NCBI GenBank assembly: GCA_030619925.1
Contig: JAUXAL010000002.1
Span: 1-64,000 of the forward strand
Source of the DNA: Phycisphaerae bacterium
GTDB taxonomy: Bacteria; Planctomycetota; Phycisphaerae; Sedimentisphaerales; Anaerobacaceae
Length of the DNA stretch: 64,000 bases
Reading direction: 5' to 3'
Shown: in pieces, positions 8,513 to 17,719 of the stretch
Layout of the letters: every line of letters starts with the position of its first letter
How positions within the stretch are numbered: position 1 is the stretch's first letter
The notes under the pieces: generated by a model
Database searches by the model: none
What the model was told of the DNA's origin: nothing
What the model saw: the letters and a program-made list of their open reading frames with translations, nothing else
Made by a program: the position numbers and the translations under genes

Positions 8513-8944
8513 TCACCTACACAGGTTCTGTTCTATTTGATTTAACTGTCCGACCAATTCTTCACGATTCTTCTTGGTCATATTTCCATACACCTTATAC
8601 AGGAGAATACTTGAAATCTCGTCAAAGTCTTTACGGAGTTTTCGTCCCTTTGGCGTTAATTCTACATATGTCACTCGGTTGTCAGTTTCACAGGGGGATT
8701 TTCGTATGTATCCATGTTTTTCGAGTGTGTTAATCATGACAGTAACGGTTGACTTTACCCGTCCGATGCTGTCGACAACAGCTTTGATGGGAACAGGCTT
8801 CTTTTGCTGGAACAGGAAGACTAATGCCGCACCATGAGCCGGAACGATTCCTTTGATGGAGCGTTTTCGTAATTCTGCCTCGATCAGGGCATTAGCTGAT
8901 TCCCTGATCCGTGCGATCTGAGCTATGATTCCTTCGGTATTCAT
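8513..8944 (-). CDS. MarR-family transcriptional regulator
   Basis: A protein of 143 residues with the winged helix-turn-helix of MarR proteins: KAVVDSIGRVKSTVTVMIN is the helix-turn-helix, HGYIRKSPCETDNRVTYVEL is the wing, and LTPKGRKLRKDF the following helix. N- and C-terminal helices would form the dimer. It is the first gene of a minus-strand group with the DUF3795 protein and perhaps the cupin, and has a good promoter just upstream, so it probably controls itself and those genes. The ligand is unknown. Confidence 0.92.
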   Translation of the reverse strand: MNTEGIIAQIARIRESANALIEAELRKRSIKGIVPAHGAALVFLFQQKKPVPIKAVVDSIGRVKSTVTVMINTLEKHGYIRKSPCETDNRVTYVELTPKGRKLRKDFDEISSILLYKVYGNMTKKNREELVGQLNQIEQNLCR

Positions 8945-8991
8945 TCGATTATCTTAATTTCTGTTTTAATCAATTGTATGTCCAGTGCTTT

Positions 8992-9020
8992 ATAATAGTT
9001 TGAGGGCGAACTAAAGTCAA
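8992..9020 (-). promoter_or_regulatory. Sigma-70-type promoter of the MarR gene
   Basis: On the minus strand, TTGACT (9020-9015), a 17-nt spacer, then TATTAT (8997-8992), about 48 bp ahead of the start codon. A CAATTG palindrome between promoter and start (8971-8976) could be part of an operator. Confidence 0.7.
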
Positions 9021-9200
9021 GTCAAAAAATGATCATTTTGGGAATTGTTCGAAATATTGGACCTATGGAGGCGTCTGCCTCTCAAAGGCCAGCTTTACTC
9101 GGAGAACGAGTATTTGCCTCAGGTCTTACTCTGCCCTTAATTAAAGCGACACAAGCAACGGTAACCTAGCCTTTTTATCACGAGTGGCACCAAGCTCGGC

Positions 9201-9356
9201 CATTGAATCCTATGCCAAATTTTCACGTTTTCATAAATCGCCGCCACTACTGCACTTATGAGGAGGCTATTTTTGCGAAATTGGCAGATAACGGGTCTTC
9301 TGGTTGTAGGATGGTTGTAAAGTTTTTCTCGTGAAAATTGAGCCATTTTGGGGGTC
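9201..9356 (+). repeat. Dispersed 210-bp repeat, copy 2 (3' truncated)
   Basis: Shares CATTGAATCC, CCAAATTTTCAC, GGCAGATAACGGG, GGTTGTAGGATGGTTGTA and GAGCCATTTTGGGGG with the other copies; the last 50 bp or so are missing. It lies between the MarR group and the prepilin-like gene. Confidence 0.83.
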
Positions 9357-9528
9357 GACAGTAGCATGTAAGCCGATTTTGAGATTAGCACCCCCATACA
9401 CGCGCATGGGGGTGGGTTTACAGTGGTGGGCTATAGCGTAAAAAAGGGGGTCAGAGGAAAACTTTTGGAGTCCCTTAACGACCATCGGTAAGATATGGCA
9501 ATCCGTCTTAATGCAGCAGTGGTTTTTC

Positions 9529-10365
9529 TCAATAGTCCTTAAATCTCGCCAACCAGCCGGTCCCATGATTTTTCCAGTCGGCTGGTGTGATGCCGCCGGC
9601 CTTATTCCATGCGTTGGCCGTGTTGTATCGACGGCTCCACTTAAGCGTGAACAGTTCTTTGAGCCCCACTCTTCTGACAGTATAGTCCACAAAAGTGGCG
9701 TTTATGAATCCATCGTGGCGGTTGATGCAAAAGCGCTGCATTGAATCAGCATCGCCATTCAATCTCTCGCCGTCATAATGGGGGGGTGTATCGGTATCGT
9801 CCGGCCAGCCGCACCAGAACCAGCAATCCAGAAACATCGGTATATTAGAGCCGCCCTTGACGTCAGGACTCTTCCAGAAGAACTCAGCCGGCTTTCCATA
9901 GAGGGTCGGCTGGCCACACACGTAGACCCAGCCGTTTATCCCATAGCTGCCGTACGTACCGGCTGGCCCGTACTTACCGGCTGGCCGCCCGCCGGTCACA
10001 GCCAACCTGCCCCAGGACGTAAACGTGTCCCCGCCCACTATCATGTCGCCGCCCAAAGCTCCTGCTGGATTTTTGATTTTTTTCGCCATCGGGCAGACGC
10101 GTATCTTGGGATCCCGATAGTAGTAGTCGTACAGGACATCTATCCAACGCCCTGAACCGCCCCTGCGTGTGGGAAAGAAGCCGTTGTTGTCGTCGGTGTA
10201 CATTGCAAAGATAGTGCCCCATTCTTTGAGGTGGGCCTGACAAATGACTGTCCTTGCCTGTTTCTTTACGCGCTGCAGCGCCGGCATCAATATTGCCATC
10301 AACAACGCGATGATAGCAATTACCACCAGAAGTTCTATTAAGGTAAAGCCTCTTGATTTATCCAT
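9529..10365 (-). CDS. Prepilin-like secreted protein with N-terminal methylation motif
   Basis: A protein of 278 residues. The N-terminus [20 protein letters not shown] is a type IV prepilin/pseudopilin leader: cleavage after G and methylation of F, then one hydrophobic helix. The globular part has planctomycete features (LPxLxxVKKQAR, a YTDDNNGFFP block, conserved Cys and aromatic residues). A strong ribosome site GGGAGG lies 8 nt before ATG 10365. Such proteins are abundant in planctomycetes and may form surface fibres or pseudopili. No secretion ATPase or peptidase gene is nearby. A second family member is at 36630-37409. Confidence 0.88.
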   Translation of the reverse strand: MDKSRGFTLIELLVVIAIIALLMAILMPALQRVKKQARTVICQAHLKEWGTIFAMYTDDNNGFFPTRRGGSGRWIDVLYDYYYRDPKIRVCPMAKKIKNPAGALGGDMIVGGDTFTSWGRLAVTGGRPAGKYGPAGTYGSYGINGWVYVCGQPTLYGKPAEFFWKSPDVKGGSNIPMFLDCWFWCGWPDDTDTPPHYDGERLNGDADSMQRFCINRHDGFINATFVDYTVRRVGLKELFTLKWSRRYNTANAWNKAGGITPADWKNHGTGWLARFKDY

Positions 10366-10537
10366 AATAAATACCTCCCGCTTCTATCGAAATTCCGCTG
10401 CCTACTTGTTTGAGATGCGCTAGCTGGACTTTCTGTTCCCTTAGCGTCATATTTTCCCACTATCTTAGCGCCGCTTCACTAAAATACATCATACCTTAAA
10501 TCTGCTTTTTCTGCAATGCTAAATCCTGAGAAAAATA

Positions 10538-10930
10538 ATGGGCGGATTTGCCTGGATTAAAGGAGGTGCGCCAGGGCAAGTGATTATATCTCAGACGGCT
10601 GGTACTCGTAGCGAGGGAAGCACATGGCTCGGTACAGATCCATCGGAAGGAAAATTTATGGCCAGTTTGACACATGAAGTGCTCCCACTGAAGTCGGATT
10701 TCGTAATCACAGATGACCAGTGGCACGATATCGGTCTTGTGTATGACGGATCGAGCAAATATCTTTACGTCGATGGTGCAGAGGTGGCAAAAGATACAAA
10801 ATCCTTCTCTATGCTGGAAAGTTCGGATGGCGGACTATATTTGGGTGCCGGAAAACACCTTGATGAAGCGAGTTTCTTCTCCGCCCTTATTGATGACGTT
10901 CGCATTCATAATCGAGCAGTGAGCCCGTAG
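10538..10930 (+). pseudogene. C-terminal part of a LamG (concanavalin-like) domain protein
   Basis: About 130 codons: FAWIKGGAPGQVIISQT, DDQWHDIGLVYDGSSKYLYV, DGGLYLGAGKHLDEASFFSA and LIDDVRIHNRAVSP are the last strands of a LamG domain. There is no signal peptide and no N-terminal half; the ATG at 10538 is internal to the domain and lacks a ribosome site. It is best read as a 5'-deleted gene. Dispersed repeat copy 3 begins 84 bp downstream. Confidence 0.75.
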
Positions 10931-11013
10931 CAATAGCTCTCTGTAGAAACAAACTTAAGGACGGCAGCTTGAGACACTGCTGGCTCTTCTTTGTCTGTGG
11001 CAGGAGGCACGTT

Positions 11014-11218
11014 CATTGAATCCGTCGCTGAATTTTCACTTTTTCATAAACCACTGCAATTAAGGCACTTATGAGATGAGCATTTTTGGGAAATTGGGAG
11101 ATAAGGGGTTGTATGGTTGTAGAATGGTTGTATAGATTTTCTCGTGAGAATGGGGCTATTTTGGCGGTGGCTCGTGAGCGGTCCAGTGCGCTCTGGTTGG
11201 CTGGTGGGACTGGTCCGA
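11014..11218 (+). repeat. Dispersed 210-bp repeat, copy 3
   Basis: Near-complete copy from CATTGAATCCGTCGC to GGTGGGACTGGTCC, including GAAATTGGGAGATAAGGGG, two GGTTGTA units, and the GCGCTCTGGTTGGCTGGTGG block. Confidence 0.87.
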
Positions 11219-11321
11219 TGTCCGCTTGACAAGCGCATGGTGGTCCCATTCGCCCTTGACAACCACAGAACGCGCCACAAGATTGTTCCGCTCACTGTTG
11301 TATTTCTTTTGTGGCTTTCCA

Positions 11322-12896
11322 TCATTTCTTCCTCCGCCGTAATTTTCCAGATTTCTCTCCTCCAGCTACGAACTCATGGGCTCCGCGATCCGTGTCGGCG
11401 TTTCGTGGCAGGGGATTGCCCCAATAGTCCAGACCGCCGTTGTTGGGGAGCGCCAGCCCGCTGTCAATGCACGGCGAATCGGCCCGCAGCTTATACCCGT
11501 CCAATGTATCAATTCCCAGCGCGCCGCTGCCTGGATTCACAAATTTCGGATCCGATGTAAGCTTTCCGGGCCCGCCGGGTTCCCCCTCCGGATGGTGACC
11601 GAAAAAGACATTGTTTGAGAAATGGCGCTTGGCGTTGCGCCAGTTATATGTAGCCGTCGGGCTCATGTTGTAAATGATGTTGTTGTAAAAATAATATGTT
11701 TTGTCCGCGTCCCGCCGCTCGTCGATGATCACGGGCGAGAGATGCTCGGGAACGAATACTACATTGTTGTAGATGTAGCAGCTTGTGTTCGCATAGTTGA
11801 TGCAGAAGATCTTTCCTTTGTCGTTCTGGCTGATGTTGTAGCGGACAATGACATTCGCGTCCGGCTGCGTTGTGCACATCCAGAACAGCCCGTGATTGTT
11901 GTCGTGGCTATAGCTGTACTGAAAAATGCAGCCTGGGCTGTCCAGGTCGGCGTCATACATGCTGCCGTCAAAATCCTGCGAGCGATTCAAATATCCTTCG
12001 TTGTACTGAAACACCGTATCCCGGCTGCTCCGTGAGAACATTGTATTGCCCGTGCCTGTGCGGAACGCCGTGTCCCAACAAACGTTGTGCTCGATCAATC
12101 CCGCGTCCGCCATCCGAATGATCATCGCATTCTTCGCGATATCGTTTATTCTGTTGCCGCGGATGCGCAGCCCCGTTATCCTGCGGCGCTCCCAATTCGG
12201 CCTGGTTGTCGAATTCGACCCCCTCGCGCCGCTATGCGTGAAAATGCCCGTGTTGTCCACCGTCTCAATCCGACACTTTTCGATCAGCACATCATCATAG
12301 CGTGTGTCTTTGAGATCATCCGCCTCGATGAAAACACCGATGCCCCCGGTGTTTTTGGCGGTGATGGACTGGCCGACGATTCCTTTGATGTGGTGAATGT
12401 ACAATCCCTTCAAGTGCACATGCCGGATCAGGCCCGCGTTCGCCGCTGAAATCTTCACGCCCCGCCGGTCTCCTTCTTTCTCTGCGTTGTTGGTGAGTTC
12501 GAGCCGGTTGACCTCCCAGTACGACTGGTTATGCAAGTGCACCACCCCGCGCCCCACGGAGCCCGCCCCGTCGATAACCGGCAACGGCCCCGCTCCAAAA
12601 CGGTCGACGACAATGGGTCGGCCCGCCGCGCCCGAGCCCTTCGGATGCAATTGCCCTTCCCACCGCGAACCCGCCGCGAACAAGATTCGGTCGCCGGGCG
12701 CGAAGGTGGTTTCGTTGACCTTGTCCAGCGAACGCCATGCCTGGTCGGCTTCTTGGCCGCTGCTCGCGTCCGCTCCTCGGGTTGAGTCCACATAGTAGTC
12801 CGCCCCAAACGCCGCCGTGGCCAGTACGGAAAGGAAGAGAACCGACAGCGCCTCGTTGATCCAGTAACGATTTCTAAGTTTTCCACGCACCTTCAT
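11322..12896 (-). CDS. Secreted right-handed parallel beta-helix protein (candidate polysaccharide lyase/hydrolase)
   Basis: A protein of 524 residues from ATG 12896; the in-frame start at 12956 lacks a signal peptide. A signal sequence (SVLFLSVLATAAFGA) is followed by YYVDSTRGADASSGQ, the usual opening of DUF1565-type pectin-lyase folds. Repeated coils such as LRIRGNRINDIAKNAMII, GLIEHNVCWDTAF and VIVRYNISQNDKGKIF show the beta-helix. The C-terminal ADTDRGAHEF is common in these proteins. Polysaccharide lyases (PL6-like) and several hydrolases share this fold; no catalytic set can be assigned. It lies upstream of no other minus-strand gene but directly downstream of a sulfatase (101 bp), suggesting joint use on a sulfated glycan. 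Confidence 0.83.
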   Translation of the reverse strand: MKVRGKLRNRYWINEALSVLFLSVLATAAFGADYYVDSTRGADASSGQEADQAWRSLDKVNETTFAPGDRILFAAGSRWEGQLHPKGSGAAGRPIVVDRFGAGPLPVIDGAGSVGRGVVHLHNQSYWEVNRLELTNNAEKEGDRRGVKISAANAGLIRHVHLKGLYIHHIKGIVGQSITAKNTGGIGVFIEADDLKDTRYDDVLIEKCRIETVDNTGIFTHSGARGSNSTTRPNWERRRITGLRIRGNRINDIAKNAMIIRMADAGLIEHNVCWDTAFRTGTGNTMFSRSSRDTVFQYNEGYLNRSQDFDGSMYDADLDSPGCIFQYSYSHDNNHGLFWMCTTQPDANVIVRYNISQNDKGKIFCINYANTSCYIYNNVVFVPEHLSPVIIDERRDADKTYYFYNNIIYNMSPTATYNWRNAKRHFSNNVFFGHHPEGEPGGPGKLTSDPKFVNPGSGALGIDTLDGYKLRADSPCIDSGLALPNNGGLDYWGNPLPRNADTDRGAHEFVAGGEKSGKLRRRKK

Positions 12897-12996
12897 TCGT
12901 TGCCCTTCTTTTCCGTTTTCAGCTAAGCATTTTTTTTCGAATCCAATGTCAATCACCGCCCAAATCGATCGAGTCCACGTAGGTCATGGTCATCCG

Positions 12997-14424
12997 CTAA
13001 CTGTAGAGTGTGAGCACATCCGAATCGACCGACTCGAGGTAGTCCATCAATTGCCTGTGCAGTTCCTCCGTCTTTTTCGGCATGGCCGCGGCCAGGTCCT
13101 TCGTTTCTTCGAAGTCATCTTTCAGGTTGAAAAGCAGCAGCTTCTTGTCCTCCCGCCAGAATTTTACCAGCTTGTAATCGCCCACGCGGATGGCTGTGTG
13201 TGGATAGCTGCCGCTATAGCGGTGAAACACCAGCCCCGGATTGGGCCGTTTCACGGAGCCCCGCCCTTCATTTTCCAGCAGTCCGCGGAAGCTCCCGCCG
13301 TCAATGTCGCTGGGCAGGGCCTGCCTGTAACCCACGATATCGGCAATCGTCGGCAGAATGTCCCACCCGACCACCGGCACAGTGCAAAACGAGTTTGGTT
13401 TCACGCCTGGGCCGCGCACGATAAACGGCACGCGAACGCCGCCCTCGAACACCACCCACTTGCCGCCGCGTAGCGGATGGTTCCGGCTGAGTTTTTCGTA
13501 GGTCGTGGGATTGGAGAGGTTGCGCGTGGTGTTCGGGGGAATCCATCCTGCCGAGCCGTTGTCCCCCATGTAGATCACATAGGTCGAGTCGGCGATGCCC
13601 AGCGCATCCAGTTTGTCCAGGATTTTCCCGACACCGACGTCCAGATCCTCGGTCATCCCGGCGAAGGCCGGCACGTTGTGCTTTTCCCCCTTCGGCAATT
13701 GCTCGTATTTCTCGAGCGTGGCCCGGCGCGTTTGCATGGTCACGTGTACGGCATAGTGCGATATTTGCACGAAAAATGGACGCTCCTCCCGCGCGCTGCG
13801 CATCATAAAATCGAGCGCGCGGTCCGTGATGCTGAAGATCCGCTTCGGATCCTCCGTCACCGTGTAAAGGCGCCACTTCTCCGATTTGCCGAAGGTGGAC
13901 GTAATGCTGCCCGGCCTGTTGCTCGTGTTGCCATCACCTTCATCGTAGCCTAGGTGCTCGGGTGCCAGCTCAGTACGGTGGTCCCACTTGCCGAAGTGCG
14001 CCGCGGCATACTGCGGGTTGACCGATTTCAAGATCCGCGGTATGGTCGGGCGCGTGTTGCCGACCGGGTATTTCGCGCCAAAGCCCCGGGAGCCCTGGCG
14101 CACGGGCATCTGCCCAAACTGCAGGCTGCGGCGGGTCGGGCAGCACAGCGCGGCCGGCGCATAGCCCTGGCTAAAGCGCATGGCCTCGCGCGCGAAACGC
14201 TCCAGGTTCGGCGTCTGGAAATAGTCGCTCTTGGCGTCGTTCCGCGTGGGGTGCATCTGCGCGGAGGTCGCGGGCCAGCCCTGATCGTCGCTCAGGATAA
14301 ACACGAAATTGGGAGAACTGGTCGCGGCCTGGGCGTTGCCGGGTGCGGCCAGCGCCACCGAGGCGGCAGCCATGCCAACGGTCCGGGCGAGAAAGTTACG
14401 GCGGGAAATTTGCTTCGATTTCAT
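12997..14424 (-). CDS. Arylsulfatase-type sulfatase (formylglycine sulfatase), exported
   Basis: A protein of 475 residues with the leader SRRNFLARTVGMAAASVALA (Tat-like). The metal-binding pair is in FILSDDQGW (D46, D47), and the formylglycine motif is C94-x-P-x-R98 (CCPTR). Downstream blocks YVIYMGDNGSAGW and LRGGKWVVFEGGVRVPFIVR are typical of S1 sulfatases. The cysteine must be oxidised to formylglycine by a maturase, which is not in the window. It removes sulfate esters from a carbohydrate, probably in the periplasm. The beta-helix gene follows and the frameshifted modular surface gene precedes it on the same strand. Confidence 0.95.
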   Translation of the reverse strand: MKSKQISRRNFLARTVGMAAASVALAAPGNAQAATSSPNFVFILSDDQGWPATSAQMHPTRNDAKSDYFQTPNLERFAREAMRFSQGYAPAALCCPTRRSLQFGQMPVRQGSRGFGAKYPVGNTRPTIPRILKSVNPQYAAAHFGKWDHRTELAPEHLGYDEGDGNTSNRPGSITSTFGKSEKWRLYTVTEDPKRIFSITDRALDFMMRSAREERPFFVQISHYAVHVTMQTRRATLEKYEQLPKGEKHNVPAFAGMTEDLDVGVGKILDKLDALGIADSTYVIYMGDNGSAGWIPPNTTRNLSNPTTYEKLSRNHPLRGGKWVVFEGGVRVPFIVRGPGVKPNSFCTVPVVGWDILPTIADIVGYRQALPSDIDGGSFRGLLENEGRGSVKRPNPGLVFHRYSGSYPHTAIRVGDYKLVKFWREDKKLLLFNLKDDFEETKDLAAAMPKKTEELHRQLMDYLESVDSDVLTLYS

Positions 14425-14457
14425 AATTTAATGCCCTTCATAGATGCTGCGGTTATT

Positions 14458-14480
14458 GGCCCCGAACCAGTGCAGATCTG
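14458..14480 (-). repeat. Partial copy of the 3' motif shared by the modular surface-protein genes
   Basis: GGCCCCGAACCAGTGCAGATCTG lies about 40 bp past the stop of the modular gene ending at 14519. The same block follows the hairpins at 37762, 40341 and 60991. Here the first hairpin arm is not preserved. Confidence 0.55.
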
Positions 14481-14518
14481 CCACGTCAACCACACAATTA
14501 ACTTCCGGTTACATCGCC

Positions 14519-16312
14519 TTATGGCTCTCGAAGCGGATACAGCCTGATATCGTCAAAGTACATCTTACCTGAAGTTCCGGCCTGTGGATTGTCCCTGTCG
14601 CCGAAGCCAATAGAGAGCTTATCGACATCGGCCAAGTTCGCGCCCTGATCTGCGAAGCCTTTCAGATCGATATTCCATTCAGTCCAGGTGCCTATCTGTG
14701 TTGCATTGGGATCATCGTGATACACTGCCGTAGGCGCGCCGCCGGTATTGGCCAAAGCCACATACATCGGCTCAGGAGCGTTGCTGAGTATGCCGATATC
14801 CTGGTTCGCCCACGGGCCGCTGGCGCCGGTGATCTGGACATTGGAGAATACAGCTTTGCACGTTGCGTTGGCGTTACGCGCCGTCAGTGCCAAACCTATA
14901 TACATAGGCGTATTCATAGTGATCTGCTCATGGCTAAGCTCTGTCCACTCAATGCCGTCAGCGGAATAAGAAGCCCTAACGATGCCGCCTATGTCACGCT
15001 CTATCTTCACCCAGTACGGAGCAGAGAAGGCGGATTGCCTCGTTCTGCTGGTGATTTCGCCCGCTGTTGGCCGGCGGTCAAACGCGAGCCCCCGATTGGC
15101 TGCGACTGCCATCATCGCGTGCGCCGAATCTGCCTCAAGTGTGTCGCGAATCATTACGCCCGCCCTGGCCCAGTTATGGGTCTGCTCCACGCTTTCGACC
15201 TTCGCTATGATCACCCCGACACCGGTGAGCTGCTTGTAGGCAAAGTGGAACTCATCGGAGGTATCCCAGATATCTGCGCCGGAGGCGGTCATCGTATAGG
15301 TGCTTGTTGGTGCCTCTACGAAGCTGCCGACCGATGCCGGATAACCTCTGAACCATAACGACAAGGAACCAATACCTCGTATAGTCCAATCCCGCCGCTG
15401 TGAACTCAACGTCACGGTTGCCTCAGAGTAGCCGACGCTGTTGTCGTAGAAATACGGCATCGCCTGAGAGCCGCCGTGTACGATCGTAGTCTCGACGTAA
15501 GGTGGCTCGGCATTGGCTGCCGTGGCGCCGTTTGTCGGGACGCCCCATCCGTCTATCCACGTACTGAATATCTCGTCGGGCGGATAGTCGTTGTAGTCTT
15601 CAAAATCGTCCAGGACAAAATATTCCTGTGTCGTAAAGTTCCAGATATCACCTTGCCAGGTTGTGTGAGTCTCGGCTTCATTGACCTCATCGACCCGCCA
15701 GTAGTAAGTCTGGCCTATATAGAGCGGCAACGGACCATAGCTGGCCTCGATCAGAGTAGTAACAGCGGCAGTACCGTCTATCACGGCCTGCTCGTCGGTG
15801 CTAAGGTACACGTCGTGCATGGTTGCCTCTCTTCCGGCTCTAAAACCAAGAGTCACATCAATGGGCTCATCTATTGTACCAATAGAGACACTTGTTGCAC
15901 CGTCGGCTGGGCTGGGCTCTCTTGCAAGGACGGGTATATAGAAGAAGCGAAGCTCACTGAGACCATATTGGTTCAAGAAACCTCCCCAGTTGCTATTAGC
16001 GGTTATCTTGACATATTTCGCTACCACGCCACTAAGATCAACAGTGGTATTGGATTCATAACCAGCTGCACCGGGAGCTCTGGCAAACTCATGAGTAGCA
16101 CCTAATGTGGTCCAGTTTGCCCCATCGGCCGAGTACTCAATGGCAGCTTCCTTGATCCCGAAACCGATAACAGGCTCAGTAGAGGTATTGTGGTTCCATG
16201 CCAACATCTGATGCAGTTTATAAACCCTGTCGAACTCATACTGGATCCAGGTTGGCTGAGGCCCAATCGTACTGCTCAGCCACATATTATCGATACTTAT
16301 GTTGCCGTGCAA
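14519..16312 (-). CDS. Modular surface protein, 3' part (discoidin, FN3-like, DUF1349-like, C-terminal module); separated by a frameshift
   Basis: A 597-codon frame that continues the gene starting at 17406. It opens inside a discoidin (F5/8 type C) domain (NMWLSSTIGPQPTWIQYEFD to YGLSELRFFYIP). Next come an FN3-like repeat (DVTLGFRAGREATMHDVYLS to YYWRVDEVNEAET) and the linker FVLDDFEDYNDYPPDEIFST. An inserted concanavalin-like module resembling DUF1349 follows (residues of about 275-455; WARAGVMIRDTLEADSAHAM). The last module ends KMYFDDIRLYPLREP. It has no signal peptide of its own, so it is very probably not an independent gene. Three intact paralogs in the window have the same order without the frameshift. 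Likely role: carbohydrate binding at the cell surface. Confidence 0.8.
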   Translation of the reverse strand: MHGNISIDNMWLSSTIGPQPTWIQYEFDRVYKLHQMLAWNHNTSTEPVIGFGIKEAAIEYSADGANWTTLGATHEFARAPGAAGYESNTTVDLSGVVAKYVKITANSNWGGFLNQYGLSELRFFYIPVLAREPSPADGATSVSIGTIDEPIDVTLGFRAGREATMHDVYLSTDEQAVIDGTAAVTTLIEASYGPLPLYIGQTYYWRVDEVNEAETHTTWQGDIWNFTTQEYFVLDDFEDYNDYPPDEIFSTWIDGWGVPTNGATAANAEPPYVETTIVHGGSQAMPYFYDNSVGYSEATVTLSSQRRDWTIRGIGSLSLWFRGYPASVGSFVEAPTSTYTMTASGADIWDTSDEFHFAYKQLTGVGVIIAKVESVEQTHNWARAGVMIRDTLEADSAHAMMAVAANRGLAFDRRPTAGEITSRTRQSAFSAPYWVKIERDIGGIVRASYSADGIEWTELSHEQITMNTPMYIGLALTARNANATCKAVFSNVQITGASGPWANQDIGILSNAPEPMYVALANTGGAPTAVYHDDPNATQIGTWTEWNIDLKGFADQGANLADVDKLSIGFGDRDNPQAGTSGKMYFDDIRLYPLREP

Positions 16313-17406
16313 TAAACCGCTGTCATCCAGCCCCGAGCCGTTGACGGTATTTTCAGGCCCTCATTTGCGCTGTTGGAGCTGGAAGCTGTGACAGTTATAG
16401 ATGTGCCAGGAATCGGATAAGCAATGGGCTCGACCGTAAAGCTCCAGACATCCCCAATCCACGGGCTGTCGGGGTTCACATCATTGACCTCATCAATCCG
16501 CCAGTAGTAAGTCTGTCCAAAATCTAAGCGTTCGGAAACAGTATAGCTGTTAACACCCTGGCGGGCTCTGTACACCTTGTCCGGTCCAATCGGGTCTATG
16601 TTCGTGGCATCGTTCACATTGTCGAAACTGCTGCCGAAGTAGACGTCATGCTGGCCGGCAAATCCTCCCGGCGTCCAGTTGAGGACCACGTTCCGCGGCA
16701 CATCTGTCGCCTCATCAGCAGGGCTTGGGAGCATGGCTAACGGATTATGCAACAGTGCTATTTCAAAGCCGTTCATGAGTTGAGCAGAGGTCTGAGTACT
16801 GCTGGGAGGGTGCAGGTGGAATACTAACGTAACGGGCTCGGTTCCGTCAGACACAATCGTCGTTGTAAATCGTGCCATGTCTTCAAAGTTAACGACTCCA
16901 CTAGTCCGAGTATCCGTGATTTGGATGTCCGTGGTGGTCACCGAGCCGGTTGCATCCGTGACCGTTACATCAAAAACGCCCCGCTGCATATGGTTATCGT
17001 GGTGATAGGAAAGCCACGAATAGGTCCCCGCCGGCAGACCGCTTATGGTCAGAGTCATCGGGTCACCCGGTTGGCGGTTATCTGTAGCGATCCAATCCCG
17101 GAGGAGATCCACGTGATCCGTGATACCGTCATTGTTGCCGCGGTCCATCATGTCCGTGGTCTGAGGAGTTGCGTCTGGAGCCCAGCTCGGCTTTACCGTA
17201 ATCGTGGTGCCGAAGGCCGTGAAGTCCTGCGCTGTAAACGTATCAGGTTGATCATTGTCTGCAAAGTACCCTTGGAAGCCGGCCTCTACCGGGCCACCTG
17301 TCTGCGAGAAGTCGATCCTAAGCTCCGCTTGTGCAACACCAACCGGTACCAACAGCAAAACTGCCGAGACAGACAACATCAACATTCTTTTGTTTTCTCT
17401 TTTCAT
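16297..17406 (-). CDS. Modular surface protein, 5' part; frameshifted before the discoidin domain
   Basis: A 369-codon frame with a signal peptide (MLSVSAVLLLVPVGVAQAEL) and ribosome site AAGGAG ahead of ATG 17406. Residues of about 30-220 form a beta-rich domain unique to this paralog (TVTDATGSVTTTDIQITDTR). An FN3-like repeat follows (SPADEATDVPRNVVLNWTPG to YYWRIDEVND). At SSSNSANEG the paralogs continue PENT(V/I)NGSGLD, but here the frame is lost. The DNA reads GGCCCTCATTTG near 16358, where a paralog has GGTCCTTCATTTG, so one T is missing. The two frames together equal a normal-length family member. It is either a real lesion or a sequencing error. Confidence 0.8.
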   Translation of the reverse strand: MKRENKRMLMLSVSAVLLLVPVGVAQAELRIDFSQTGGPVEAGFQGYFADNDQPDTFTAQDFTAFGTTITVKPSWAPDATPQTTDMMDRGNNDGITDHVDLLRDWIATDNRQPGDPMTLTISGLPAGTYSWLSYHHDNHMQRGVFDVTVTDATGSVTTTDIQITDTRTSGVVNFEDMARFTTTIVSDGTEPVTLVFHLHPPSSTQTSAQLMNGFEIALLHNPLAMLPSPADEATDVPRNVVLNWTPGGFAGQHDVYFGSSFDNVNDATNIDPIGPDKVYRARQGVNSYTVSERLDFGQTYYWRIDEVNDVNPDSPWIGDVWSFTVEPIAYPIPGTSITVTASSSNSANEGLKIPSTARGWMTAVYCTAT

Positions 17407-17436
17407 CTCTGCTTCTCCTTAAAGAAAGTAATTTAG

Positions 17437-17575
17437 CTCACCATTCTCTGCATCTCTGTCCAAGACGCAATACATCCGACATTTCCCATTTACATTTTTT
17501 CGAAACACTCCGGCAAGCTTCAAGTCCCATAATACCAAAATTCCATCTCAATGTCAACAATTCTCCGGGACGCGA
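17437..17575. other. Short intergenic spacer
   Basis: No gene or clear signal seen between the frameshifted modular gene and the hydrolase remnant. Confidence 0.4.
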
Positions 17576-17719
17576 TTAAGGCTTCAAATATCTGTCGAAA
17601 AAGCTGAATATCTCTCCAATGACTTCCCGGGCCGGGTTGTACATATGGTCCATGCCTTTTTGAATGATGAACCGATGCTCCAGCCCAACTTTCTCGCATC
17701 ACGCCGCAAAACGCTTCAT
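17576..17719 (-). pseudogene. Duplicate remnant of the first hydrolase domain, with a stop codon
   Basis: On the minus strand this reads MKRFAA, stop (TGA), CEKVGLEHRFIIQKGMDHMY, NPAREVIGEIFSFFDRYLKP, stop. It matches residues of about 360-405 of the esterase gene whose stop codon it overlaps (DNA at 19770-19908 is nearly the same), and the equivalent part of the gene at 22396-26136. It is therefore the tail of a further, otherwise deleted copy of the domain-1 hydrolase. Confidence 0.82.

Noticed and set aside
9137-9397. Small minus-strand protein shared between repeat copies (similar peptides at 9137-9397 and 11013-11249)
   Set aside because: The similarity follows from the DNA repeat; other copies have indels that break the same frame, so there is no sign of coding selection.
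9529-10365. Type II secretion or type IV pilus locus
   Set aside because: Only a prepilin-like protein is present; there is no ATPase, inner-membrane platform, secretin or prepilin peptidase nearby.
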